NCBI GenBank assembly: GCA_030272585.1
Contig: BSYQ01000001.1
Location: 4,154,001-4,218,000 of the forward strand
DNA: 64,000 nt
Source of the DNA: Bryopsis sp. KO-2023
Lineage: Eukaryota > Chlorophyta > Ulvophyceae > Bryopsidales > Bryopsidaceae
Direction of reading: 5' to 3'
Position numbers and translations under genes: made by a program
Notes under the pieces: generated by a model
Databases searched by the model: none
The model's input: the letters and a program-made list of their open reading frames with translations, nothing else
What the model was told of the DNA's origin: nothing
Shown: piece after piece, positions 27,362 through 38,332 of the stretch
How the letters are laid out: each line of letters begins with the position of its first letter
Numbering within the stretch: the first letter of the stretch is position 1

Positions 27362-29545
27362 ATGGTGTGGTGGAATAACAATGGATTCGCGATATTTCTA
27401 CTCTTCTGCGTAAGTAAGGCAGGGAGGGAGCGCTGGTTTCGTTGATTCATTGTGACATGAAGGGATGATGATTCTTTTTTCCTGCAACCAACCACTCTGA
27501 TTGAGATTCCTGATGGCAGGGTATGATGGCCAGCTGTCGAGCAGCTCCGATAGTTGGTAAACTGGAGTCGGTGGAGGAAGGCAATTATGGTAAGCACTCT
27601 AAAATGATCTGAGCAACTGGAATGAGCAGAAATTGACATCGAACTTAACATACCTCTTCCAACTGAACGTACACCTGTGTTTCTGGGCAACCCGGTGTCT
27701 GTTTAGTGATTCATCTGGTGGTCTTTTGCTGTAGTATGGTTGCCTCCCTCGAATGAGTGCCCTTGCAAGCATAAAGGCAAGGTTCCACCTCCCCCTCCCA
27801 GGCATCCCCCCCACCCACCAAATCCCCCTTATCCACCCCAGAGCTCTTCACCAGCAGCACCATCACCTCCATTGTATACCCCCAGGCCATCGAAACCCAC
27901 TGAACATCCTCCCGTCCCCCTGCCATGTCCCTGCGCTCACAAGCGGTTCCCGTATGCTGTTCCAACCTCAAGTCCAAAATCAAAGCACAAGCCGATGCCG
28001 TACACGGTGCCATCCCCCAGTCCGAAGGCCAAGCACAAGCCCATGCCGTACCCGGTGCCATCCCCAAGTCCGAAGGCGAAGCACAAGCCTATGCCGTACC
28101 CAGTTCCATCCCCAAGTCCAAAGGCGAAGCACAAGCCCATGCCGTACCCAGTGCCATCCCCAAGTCCAAAGGCGAAACACAAGCCCATGCCGTACCCAGT
28201 TCCATCCCCCAGTCCGAAGGCGAAGCACAAGCCCATGCCATACCCAGTGCCATCTCCCAGTCCAAAGGCGAAACACAAGCCCATGCCATACCCGGTGCCA
28301 TCCCCCAGTCCGAAGGCGAAGCACAAGCCCATGCCGTACCCAGTTCCATCCCCAAGTCCAAAGGCGAAGCACAAGCCCATGCCGTACCCAGTTCCATCCC
28401 CAAGTCCGAAGGCGAAGCACAAGCCCATGCCATACCCAGTTCCATCTCCCAGTCCAAAGGCGAAACACAAGCCCATGCCATACCCAGTGCCATCTCCTAG
28501 TCCAAAGGCGAAGCACAAGCCCATGCCATACCCAGTGCCATCTCCTAGTCCAAAGGCGAAGCACAAGCCCATGCCGTATCCACTTCCATCCCCCAGTCCA
28601 AGGCCAAAACATTCACCATTCCCCTACACCGTACCTTCCCCTGCTCCAAGGCAAAAGCCTTGCGAGGTGCCGTATCCATCTCCAACAACGAAGCCAACAC
28701 ACTCCCCCTCCCCAGTGCCATACGATGTGCCAACGCCAACTCCGGTCCAAAAACCAGCTCCATGCCGCTTCCCATACCCTGTACCATCTGTTGGTCCTAA
28801 GCCCAAGCGTCGTGGATTTCGGTACGCCGTACCTAAGGCAGGAAGAGGAAGAACCTTTGCTCCATATCCATACCCTGTTCCAAGGAGGGAGCCATGTGTC
28901 TGCCCTGAGCCAGCCCCCGAACCGGAGCCAACCCCACATCCAGAGCCATACATCAAACCGGAGGTAACTCCACACCCAAAGCCACTCACCAAACCAACAG
29001 CAGAGCCTTGCCCTCCAGAGGACCACCCGTCAACACCATCTCCATCTCTTCCTGCTATAGGTATTGGGGACAGATTTGACCAGTGAAAATGATGAATTAC
29101 ATATCCTGCTTCCGGAAAGATCGTTTTGACTTATATTTGCTGGTGATGACACATTTCAAAATGCCTTTTTTGTTGCATTATGCTTTGTTGTGTTGGCTCT
29201 GGGTGTATGTGGGGAGCTAGAATTGCAAGGCTCATGCACTAGTTTGGTCAAAAGAGGTTTGTGGTTACAGGGAAGTCATTCGGCAGTCCATCAGCATTGC
29301 CATGGGGTAGCTCCACTCACGTTCATGGCTGGGGCGTTGTTGGAAGGAAGCATGTTAGCAGGAAGGAGGAGGTCTCTGACCGTCACGCCTCGACTTCAAG
29401 CTCGAAGAGCATTGGTTGGAGGGATGGGGGTTCGGACAAGGGGGATTCGAGCGGGGGACAGACTGGGGAAGATAAAGGCAAGGGAACTATTTTTGGTTAC
29501 GGGTCGAAGAGATCACGTAAGCTGGGACCGCTCAGCACTTCGTAA
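27362..29545 (+). CDS. Secreted Pro-rich tandem-repeat (hydroxyproline-rich-like) glycoprotein
   Basis: Four exons are proposed: 27362-27409, 27520-27589, 27735-29060 and 29271-29545, in phase, 572 aa. Exons 1-2 encode a signal peptide (MVWWNNNGFAIFLLFCGMMA). Exon 3 is about 40% Pro. It opens with CPCKHKGK and Pro runs, then has 13 copies of a 16-residue unit PKAKHKPMPYPVPSPS. Degenerate PxP repeats and an acidic EPEPEP stretch follow. The last exon is Gly/Ser/Lys-rich. Without its donor at 29061, exon 3 reads on only to TGA at 29084-29086. The composition is like cell-wall extensins or algal hydroxyproline-rich glycoproteins; the Lys/His/Tyr in each unit could allow cross-linking. The exact 3' end is uncertain. 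Confidence 0.8.
27985..28610 (+). repeat. 48-bp tandem repeat, 13 copies, inside the Pro-rich gene
   Basis: Units of 48 bp are nearly identical, with third-position changes (for example ccggtgcca versus ccagttcca). Each encodes PKAKHKPMPYPVPSPS, with edge copies changed (PKSKHKPMPYTV first, PLPSPSPRPKH last). The array has no stop codons in any frame on either strand over most of its length. Confidence 0.97.
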
Positions 29546-31482
29546 GGTGGTCAGTTGTCCAATGACTTCGTTGGATGTGTGCTCCTTCCGAGCGGGGGTG
29601 TAGACAGGGAAGGTGGTGGAGGATATCAACCCAATTCAACCTGTGGAAGTAGCGGTGGCAACTGTGTGGGTGGGTGGGTGTCTGGCCTGAAGTGGAACAA
29701 AAAAAAAAGGAAAGCTGGAGCAGGCCGATTTTGAGGATGGAGAAACAATTAGGAGGGAAAGCATGTCATTTTCGTTGTGTGAATTCTCACGCATGCCATT
29801 GAGTTCCATTTTTTTTTCCTCTTGGAATGTCTCTTTTTCTTGTTTTTAGCGAATTTATTTTTTTTTGCAGCAAATTGATATCAATCTGGTCCGTGACAGG
29901 TGTAATTGCAAGAGCAAGGGGTTTGAAAAAACACTGTTGGACTTGGTTTTATCCGGAAAAACAGTGAATGTTGTTCTCTTGGTTTTTTTTTTTGGTGCCT
30001 TGCACGTGGGAATTCAATGTTTTGAAGTTTTGTTGTGCACGATTCAGTGCTCCTTATCAGGACTGCAATTCTCAACACTCCGGTTTATCCAGTGTTCCCT
30101 TGCCCATTGTTGTTTTTTGAATATCATGTTTCCACATTTCCTGCTTCTGTTGACTTGATTCTGCTTTCTCCTGTTTGGCTTCTTCATATTTTTTTTCACA
30201 GCAATCAGTTCATTCCAATTCATCCCATACTGTGATCTACTCTTATGGAAACCCGGCACATGGGGCCAACCCTCCAGCCACCATGAGAAGGGAGAAGAAT
30301 TTTTCACTTCGGGCAAGAACTGTGACTTGCAAGTTTGATGGCACTAACAACTGAGGATGCTTCCCAGAGACACTGCCAAATGTAGCATGGAAATTCAACT
30401 GGATCTTTCCTGGGTGCGGGAGTCGAAAAATGCAAATCCTCACAGGACATATCCTATTTTGTGTTTCTCGCTGTAGTGAGCGAGTCAGAAAAGGGGTGCT
30501 GAGTTGAGAAGAGGTACATGAGTCTTTGAGCAGGAACAGAAGTTGAGAGAAAGGAAAGGACGGTTGTGAAACCTGAAAACTGTGATTTGGAAACTTGTAT
30601 GGCAGGTATCAGCTAGGGACACGGTGGTGATGTGGTGCTTGTTCTTCCATCCCATAACTACCAACTTGTGTGATACTGTTTCAGAATGCCTGGTCCCCTT
30701 TCAGCATGATACTGAATAGTGAATGGAAGGGCTCTTTCACCACATTATTTATTTGTTGTTCTGGGAATTCGAAGAGTGGCATGGTGCGATACGAGAATAA
30801 CATGTGTGGTGATTGAATCATGCACGCGTGCACTGGATCGTGATTTGCCTGCCACAGATGCTGAAGTGTCCAATCGAATATATTCTGCAACCCCAAGCCT
30901 TCGTTGAGTTTTTTGAACCATCGACTCGACTATCGCTTTGCTCATGATACATGCATTACAATAATAATTTCATTCCATCCCGACATAGATTATCACCCCT
31001 CCCTTCCAAGTCCCGGTGATCCTCTCAAAACAAAAAAACAAAAACAAAGCAAAACATGTTCCATCTCTCTGGGTTTTTTAACTCCTCTCAGACTGCTGAT
31101 CTTTTTTCCCGATCCCCCCAACACTCACAAAACTAGATTACAAAAAAACAAAAGGAATTTCAGCGTTGGACAGACCTCCCACTCTGCTGCCCTCCTCCTC
31201 TTCTCTCTCATGCAATGATTAGTCATTATGACCGCTGACTATCCAGAATTCAGTCTGCACACACATGGAGAATCCAAACAATCATTCCATATTCTCATAT
31301 TGAGGTCAGTTTTTCTTTCTTCCTAGAGCGAAAACCTGCCCTTTCCGGGTTGCAATCCAGCAATTTCCAACCAAAGCACTCAGTGCACTATCACTCGTTC
31401 GCTCAACAGCAGTAATTCCAGAAAATAGAGTTCATTTGTAAGGTGATCAGTTGAAACCAGCGAGTGCTGCAATAGGCTGTAC
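29546..31482. other. Convergent intergenic region
   Basis: No gene is supported over about 1.9 kb. An acceptor-like TTTTTTCACAG at about 30,200 followed by an open stretch (ISSFQFIPYCDLLLWKPG) could be an alternative last exon of the Pro-rich gene, but no join could be confirmed. Confidence 0.4.
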
Positions 31483-32391
31483 CTAAAGAGTGGAGTAGCG
31501 CTTGTGTGGATATGCCACCGGAGCCACATAGGATTCGGCCATGTGCAAAACCAACTTGGGAAACTGATTCCTACTGGCAAGGCGGGGACTAGCTTTCTCC
31601 TTGTACGAGGCCACAGCTGAACAGAAAACAAAAAAATTAAAAACATCGTCCATCAGGAAATTCTCTTGGAGATGATTGCATTCCCCCAATAACAAAAACA
31701 TGACACTTTTCCTTGCATGCTTTGGGCTAGTTAAGGATAAAACTCCCCAGTTGGGTGGATATGTGTGTGCATGTTTCGGAAGCGATGTGTTGGTTTTGAA
31801 ATCCACCCATTTCACACACCGTCGATGAAAAATTTCGCTTGGTCTTCCGTGATTTCGATCTGTCTGGAGCGCAAGGCTTTGCACACTTCCTCGACTGTCA
31901 GTTGCCCGTCGTGGTCCCAGTCGAACTCGTCGAACAGTCGCAACAGCGGGTCCTGGTTGGAAGGCGAGGGAATGTGCTTCCTGCGTTCGGTCACCTGAAT
32001 TCACAAACACGAGCGCGCGGTCATCTCGTGACTATTGGCACAGAAAACTTGTCCTCGTTCCGCGAATAACTGAACTCTGCACTCGACCGAGGCTACAGCT
32101 TTCGAGCGACAGAACTTACCCCAGCAGCGAATTCGGCCAGACCGGGAATCTCGAATGATGGTGGTGCAGAATTTCGCGGAACTGACTCTGTCCACAAGCA
32201 AAAGAGAAAACAGTTGAAAACACGTGCGGTTAAAGGGAGCCTGTTGAAGATATGAGGGTGTATGAGCAACTCAGGAAGGGAATCTCTATGATACCTGAGT
32301 TCGCACTCGCACGGACGCGCCGACAGCTCCGCTGCGTTCGGGTCGCCAAGGGGATGTTTCCCAAGGCTCGCGTTTGAGAAGCAAACTGCAT
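31483..32391 (-). CDS. Plastid-targeted single EF-hand protein
   Basis: Four exons keep phase and give 157 aa: 32295-32391, 32120-32187, 31820-31994 and 31483-31616. The N-terminus MQFASQTRALGNIPLATRTQ then RSCRRVRASAN is a typical chloroplast transit peptide. A short conserved-looking helix follows (FEIPGLAEFAAGVTERRK). One canonical EF-hand loop (DWDHDGQLTVEE) sits between residues about 85 and 96. The C-terminus is basic and Tyr-rich. It should bind Ca2+ in the plastid; the target is unknown and I recognise no named family. The start is only 203 bp from the divergent SCY1 start. Confidence 0.85.
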
Positions 32392-32594
32392 TGCGTTGGG
32401 GATCGTCCCGGCGAGAACTCGTGTTTTTTTTTTCAGGCCACCGCTTTCCGAACGACTGTCTCCTGTGCGAACTCCGACAGGGTCACACTCATTTGTTCGC
32501 AACAAATAGTGCGTTACGTTCGGAATGGATTCTGTCAGAAACGATTGCCCATTCAAATCCTGGCGGAAATGGCAAGGATTCCCCACTCGTCGAA
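32392..32594. promoter_or_regulatory. Putative bidirectional promoter, EF-hand / SCY1
   Basis: The 203 bp between two divergent start codons of plastid-protein genes must contain both 5' UTRs and core promoters. No TATA box is obvious. This is inferred from gene placement only. Confidence 0.45.
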
Positions 32595-35500
32595 ATGGGG
32601 AGGATCTGCGTTCTTTCCCACCCCCTTGCGGCGCCGATCCGCGCCTGCCGGTGCGCACCTTCGAAGTCGAGCGGCGCTCCCAGCATAGCCAGCACCTCCT
32701 TCCGTCGCTTCGGGCGAGTTTGTCGAGCATCGGACAAGGAAGGCGCGAGCACCTCAGCCACGAACGAAACTGGGACCGCCGACGGGTCGTCAACTGCGGA
32801 AAATGCTGACGTCCCGTCATCGACGAGCGCCTCGCCCACGGGGGCTTCGCAATCGGCGCCCCGTCAGAAACCACGTCGTCTCTCCTCCATAAATCAAGGG
32901 GCGAAAGTGTACAGTCCTGAAGACCAGAGCTTCAACTTTGGGGAATTCGTTCAAGGAGAGCTGCCCAAGAAGTTGGGGATTTTGCTGGGTCTGATTGCGT
33001 TTTCGCGGTTGGGGGTCTACATCAGGCTTCCTGGAGTGGACGTCAACGCTTTCGCGGACAAGATGGCGCAGGGAGGTCTTCTTGGGTATGTGGACACGCT
33101 CTCTGGAGGGTCTCTATCCAAGGTCGGAGTGTTTTCGTTAGGTGAGGGCTCATGAGAAAACATTCTTTATCCAGACGATGGCTGAAAAACATCCTAATGC
33201 ACTGATTGTTTTTTCAAGTCATCGATTTGTAGAATAAAAGCCTGTTGGTCTGCTGGAAGAGGCGGCGGCCTGTTGGGAAATTTTCAACCAATGTGCTCCT
33301 CCATCGAATAGCGGTCACTGTAATTGTGGGGAAAGCAACTCAGTTTGGTGGAAGGTTGAAAATAATCGAGGACAATTATATAACAATTGCAAGTGCATTG
33401 GACAATTGCATGACGAAGATTTCTCGATGGTTGTGGCAGGGATCATCCCTTACATTAATGCTTCGATTTTGCTCCAAATCCTTGCGGTCGTGTTTCCCTC
33501 GCTTAAGCGATTGCAGCGAGAGGAAGGCCCCCAGGTGTGAAAACGCCCCCTAATGAATAATAGGTTGGATTCCTTTTTTTTATTTCCATTTTTTTCTTTT
33601 TGTGTAATGTGAAATGGAAACTTAAAGAAAATCACTTCATAAATCAAGGGCAAAATGGCCCTGTTCTGATACAAAATTGCAAGAAACACCACATTTCAAT
33701 TTTCGATTTTGTTTCTGATTTTTATTTCTTTTGTTTTGTCTCTGAATCATAAAGGGAAGACAGAGGTTTCAACAGATCCAGAAATTGGCGGCCCTTGCTT
33801 TCGCTGTGGTGCAAGCCGTAGGACAATTGAGTTACATTCGACCGTTCGTGGATGATTGGAGCATTTACTGGCTGTTCGAAAGCACCATCTTGCTGGCTGC
33901 AGGAGCATCCATTCTTGTTTGGGTAAGGTTGTGCACTTTCAATCGCAGCAATAGCTCGAGCAGAGTTCCCATCACTTCTAAGCAGAACAGATTTTTATTT
34001 ATTTTTTTTTTTTGGAGGGGGGGTTGGTAAGTCCTCCCACTACAACCAAAGTTAAAACTGTGGGGCAAGTCGTTCGCCCTTTTGCCAGGTTTTTGGCTTT
34101 GTTCTATTTCCCTACACTTTCCATGCTCATTTTCTCACACCTGAGAAAAAGTGTGAGAATGCCCTCCCATGCCAGCCCCTGATTTCTTTTTCGCTCTTCA
34201 TTGTTCAGGTGGCTGATATCATATCGGAGCTGAAATTAGGGAATGGCACGTCCTTGCTGATTTTTGCGAATATCGCTTCGGCCCTTCCAACATCAATTGG
34301 TGCGACTCTGGAGCAAGCTGGTGAATCAAACTCATCACTGGTACGTCAGCCGTAAAAAAACATCATTATCTTTTTGCAAGGCCAAAAATTCCCTCGAAAT
34401 AGAAATCAGACTGTGGTGATATTTCATATCAGATCCCTGATCATTTAAAAAATTGAAAATAAAATAATGATGAAAATAAAAAAACATGAAAGAGTTCAGT
34501 TCGGTTTTGGCTTATAGAATGAGTTCAGGTTGAGAAAACAGATTTTTTGGTGGGGCATTGATATGGATTGGTGTGTTTCTGTGCTTGGCAGTGGATATTC
34601 GGGGTGGCCTTCTTTTTGACCACGCTGGGAGTGGTGTATGTACAAGAGGCGGAGCGACGGATCCCAATGAATTACGCTTCAAGGTACAAAGCTGGAGATT
34701 TGGGTCGACAAGCTTATCTTCCCTTCAAGGTACGCTCTCTCGCCACAATTATTCTGTTTGTTTGTTTTTTGCCATTTGTATATATATATATATTTACAAT
34801 TGAAAATGTTTCACACAGCCAAATGGCTGAGTGCAGCCCGTTCACAGAAATGTGTTATAGACTATATTTTACATGCAAGAAAGTCTTTTTGCTGTGCGTT
34901 TTATTTGTGATTTTTTCTGAAGTTAAGAGTGCATGGAAAATTCTAGGTGAACGCCACCGGGGTGATGCCGGTGATTTTTGCATCTTCCTTACTGGCAGTT
35001 CCCACGACTTTGGCACGGAACACAGATAATCAAGCCATTCTCAGCGTTGCACAATCCCTGTATCCAACTGGAGCCCTCTACCTTCCAGTGAGTTCCATCA
35101 GACACTCCAAGAGGAAACAAAACTATCATCATTTCTGGATAAGAAATTTCAAAATGCGAAATATATATTTTAATATATATTTCCAAAACAAACATTGGTT
35201 TCTGGCGGGGCAATGGTTCGTCGTTCTGATGGCAGATTTGCCTCCATGTCCCACTTCTGATATTTTTGGCAGATATAAGATGCAATTTTTAAATCAACAA
35301 ATTGATATTTTTCTTTGGTTTTCTCTCTTTTTTATTGTTTGGGAAAATGGCCGAGAAGATTTGTTCTTTAAGACCATCTATTATCTGCAATGCAGGTCAG
35401 TGTTGGTTTAATTGCTTTCTTCAATTGGTACTACACATTCATTCAGCTGGACCCCAAGGATGTCAGCGAACAGCTCAAGAAACAGGTGTGTTTGCAATAG

Positions 35501-35967
35501 CTTAGCATCATTTTAAAATGGACCAAAAATTTTTTTTGGAAGCACCTGACAATTTCCTGCTCAGAGATCCGATGCGACAGAACATCTGCTTTTTAGGATT
35601 CAGATATTTCATGTCTGAGCACAAAAGAACTGGTGTTGGATTTTCAATCTTTTGTTTTGAAAAAATCCAATGTTTTTGTCAGGGAGCATCCATCCCTCAG
35701 GTACGGCCTGGAAAAGCGACTGCGGAATTTATTTCCAAGACGCTTGGTCGCATGTCGATTTTGGGAAGTGGATTTTTGGGAGCTCTGGCAGCGGCTCCTG
35801 CTGCTGTCGAAGGAATCACTCATTTGACCGCTTTCCGAGGTTTTGCTGGCACTTCAGTGTTGATTTTGGTGGGAGTAGCCACGGACACCGCCAGGAGGGT
35901 GGGGGCTGAGCAAGCGATGGGAAAATACAGAGATATCGATGCACTCTACAGGGATTTGAAGCAGTGA
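32595..35967 (+). CDS. SCY1: Chloroplast SecY translocase subunit (cpSecY/SCY1), nuclear encoded
   Basis: Eight exons keep phase and give 531 aa: 32595-33141, 33440-33534, 33755-33922, 34209-34340, 34592-34729, 34947-35087, 35396-35485 and 35683-35967. The first ~85 residues are a Ser/Arg/Thr-rich transit peptide, after which the ten-helix SecY core starts (KLGILLGLIAFSRLGVYI). Landmarks are YINASILLQILAVVFPSLKR, QAVGQLSYIRPF, EAERRIPMNYASRYK, VNATGVMPVIFASSL, FNWYYTFIQLDP and IPQVRPGKATAEF. With SecE, and with SecA as motor, it inserts and translocates proteins at the thylakoid membrane. The Met at 32595 was chosen because it opens the transit peptide; the frame is also open further upstream. 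Confidence 0.96.
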
Positions 35968-36862
35968 TGCGAAGGAGGCATGTTTACAAGATGCATCTCT
36001 TATTTGGTGTCAGTTTCTTTTTTGTGGGTTTTTGAGATTTTGAAGAATTTGGGGGATTGGTTGTGAAGAGGGTTTGGTTGGAGGAGGTGTTCGTCGGTAG
36101 CATCGATCACCGTTTTTCTTGCTGCCTGGATGTTGGAATTTAGATTTGTCCTGTTGATGTCTTGTTTTTTTAACGAAAAGCTTTTACCTTTGGAGTGGTG
36201 GATTTGGACTTGGCGCCTCAGGTCTCTTATATTTCATTACTGTCTATGCTCAGTGATAGAATTGCAAACCCCCAGCAACAACAGCACAATTGATGGGAAC
36301 AGATTCTTTCGATGATGAGCAGGTGCACTATGCACATCCACATGCATTTGCTATGAGCACTCGGTTGACCAAACTCGGACCATACACAGTGAGATCGAGA
36401 CCTCAACATTGCTCCCTGTAGCTTTGATTTCTACAGGTTTTTTTTCCTTCAGAAAACAAGAAAAGAGTGCCTTGATCCTTTTCTCTCTGCCATTCCTGCA
36501 TCAATGCAATACATCTGTGTACACCCATCAATCATGTGGTTGGGATTTGATCAGATTTCTTTTCTTGTTCCTGCAACATTCCAGAATGGGACTAGACAGG
36601 GTATTGATCATTCCAGATTAAACCACTCCAAATGCGAAGTTGTGTCTCAACAACGAAAAAACCAAATAACAAAAACGTTGCAGAAGGTTTCCTTCCTTCA
36701 AAAAAAACAAAAAAACAAAAACAAACCAAACCAGCCAAATCCTCACATCATGTCTGCACGGACCTTGATTTCACACCACCCCAAGCAATGAATTAGATCT
36801 AAGTTTGTCGCATTTTCTCTTAAAGAGAGAAACAAAAAAGAGAACCACCATGGACCGCTGCA
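35968..36862. other. Convergent intergenic region (SCY1 / DUF2301)
   Basis: It holds the two 3' UTRs. Only short frames and A-runs are seen, no gene. Confidence 0.5.
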
Positions 36863-37657
36863 TCATTCCGATCGCAGCTCCCTGATCTTCTTCTCCTGTT
36901 CCTCAGGGGGCAGCTTCATAAAAGTGAACACCGACTTATCTCCGATATCGTCCTTTACGGGCTGGGTGTATTTCCTCCCAGCAAACAAAGCAAACAAGGC
37001 AGCAAATCCACCCATCATGACATGCAAGTTCTCGTCAGGCCAGATCCCATACAGATGTCCCAGCATGATGATGGGGATCAAGAAGAACAGCACTCCAGCC
37101 TCCCATTTCTGGTAGCAAATGCCTTCTTTGAAAGCTACCCCGGTCACCGCAGCGAAAAGCGGCCCCACCAGCCACATGGCTGACGGGTTATCCACCACAT
37201 ACGCCGGCACTGATTGGTCTTGAGTTAACAAAAGCCAAAGACCTCCAGCGACACCCACGCCGTACAGACCCTGCAGAAAACGCTTCAGAGGGGTCACGTA
37301 GATGTGAATAAGCACGAGGGAAACTCCCAAGCCCCCCGCACCCGTCACGCACAAGGCGTCGAACAACGCATCGTTGACAGCGTTCTCAGCGGGCAGGAAA
37401 GATGCTGCAACGCCCAACCCAAGCGACGCAGCGGCGCATGTTAACCCAAGCCTGTAGAACAGAACTTCGCGCTCGTCCTCGGGCTCTACTTTCCAAGCAC
37501 CGAACTGCCCGTTGTAGTATTCATCTGACGCCGAGCGGAGTCTGGTGCCGGCAGGTTTCGCTTGTCCGTGGCGAATGGGGGAAAAGGAGGCAGTGCGTGA
37601 CGGCGCACTTGGCCTCGCTATTAAGGAGTGGCGCAAGGGGCACCCCAGCGACAACAT
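36863..37657 (-). CDS. DUF2301-like integral membrane protein, plastid targeted, intronless
   Basis: One uninterrupted frame of 264 aa. The first ~45 residues are basic and Ser-rich (MLSLGCPLRHSLIARPSAPS), a likely transit peptide. Conserved-looking soluble sequence (YNGQFGAWKVEPEDEREVLF) precedes about seven hydrophobic helices (for example GVSLVLIHIYVTPLKRFLQG and AGVLFFLIPIIMLGHLYGIW). A charged C-terminus ends it. The pattern matches the cyanobacterial/plastid DUF2301 membrane family as I know it; function is unknown. It is one of only two intronless genes here (the other is the nested FAX-like gene). It starts 81 bp from the divergent 73-aa gene. Confidence 0.77.
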   Translation of the reverse strand: MLSLGCPLRHSLIARPSAPSRTASFSPIRHGQAKPAGTRLRSASDEYYNGQFGAWKVEPEDEREVLFYRLGLTCAAASLGLGVAASFLPAENAVNDALFDALCVTGAGGLGVSLVLIHIYVTPLKRFLQGLYGVGVAGGLWLLLTQDQSVPAYVVDNPSAMWLVGPLFAAVTGVAFKEGICYQKWEAGVLFFLIPIIMLGHLYGIWPDENLHVMMGGFAALFALFAGRKYTQPVKDDIGDKSVFTFMKLPPEEQEKKIRELRSE

Positions 37658-37738
37658 CGAATCGAAAATATGAAAACCGCGAAAGACACTTGACGACTTT
37701 GTAGGGTGGGGGAGAATTTTACTCCAGTTCCTGTCACA

Positions 37739-38142
37739 ATGTTGGTGGATGCTGAGGCGATACTGAACAGGTAAAGAATTCTTACTGTTGACAGAAGACT
37801 TACTCTGGCATTATGGGGGGTGATGGCCTCTTTTTGCTGTAATTGATTGATTGATAGAAGACTTGTGGAGAAACTGAATGCTAATCGATCCTACATGCAA
37901 CAGTGTACTCATTGTCTTTATCGACCCTACATGCATCTGATGCCACACTTGCAATCATCGTGGGGTCTTTGTTGCACCTGGTCTCTCCTCGATTCAGAAG
38001 GTCTGGACGGGGGCTCCAATTTGGATGCCCCAAGGAGTCGAGTGCATCAAAGAAGAGCAACAATGGGGGGAGGGCTGGGTTGGCCAGGTTTGCTGAACCA
38101 GAACCGCTCAAAACTGAAGCGTTTTTGATTGATGTGACTTAG
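37739..38142 (+). CDS. Possible 73-aa small protein, unknown
   Basis: Three short exons (37739-37770, 37858-37902, 37998-38142) join with good GT-AG sites and intact phase. They give a 73-aa product starting MLVDAEAILNRRLVEKLNAN and ending KTEAFLIDVT. The middle is basic and Gly/Ser-rich (KESSASKKSNNGGRAG). No signal peptide or known domain is seen. The small size and lack of a recognised family keep confidence low, but three consistent junctions are unlikely by chance. Confidence 0.45.
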
Positions 38143-38332
38143 AGGGAAACTGTTCGCTCGAGGGTCAAGTACGCCCAACCATGTCGCGTCCGATGCCCCA
38201 GATCCTATGCTCGTAACATAAAGCTAATAGCTCCTCGATTCATCGATCGCAGGTCGCCCAGGTTTGGTGGAGGAGAACGCATCGCACCCATCAGAAAACG
38301 TTTCTAAACACCACTGCATCGACGAGGCGATC

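Noticed and set aside
27937-28612. Separate minus-strand Gly-rich repeat genes
   Set aside because: They are shadows of the + strand Pro-rich repeat, which has a signal peptide and splice sites. The openness itself is kept as a finding.
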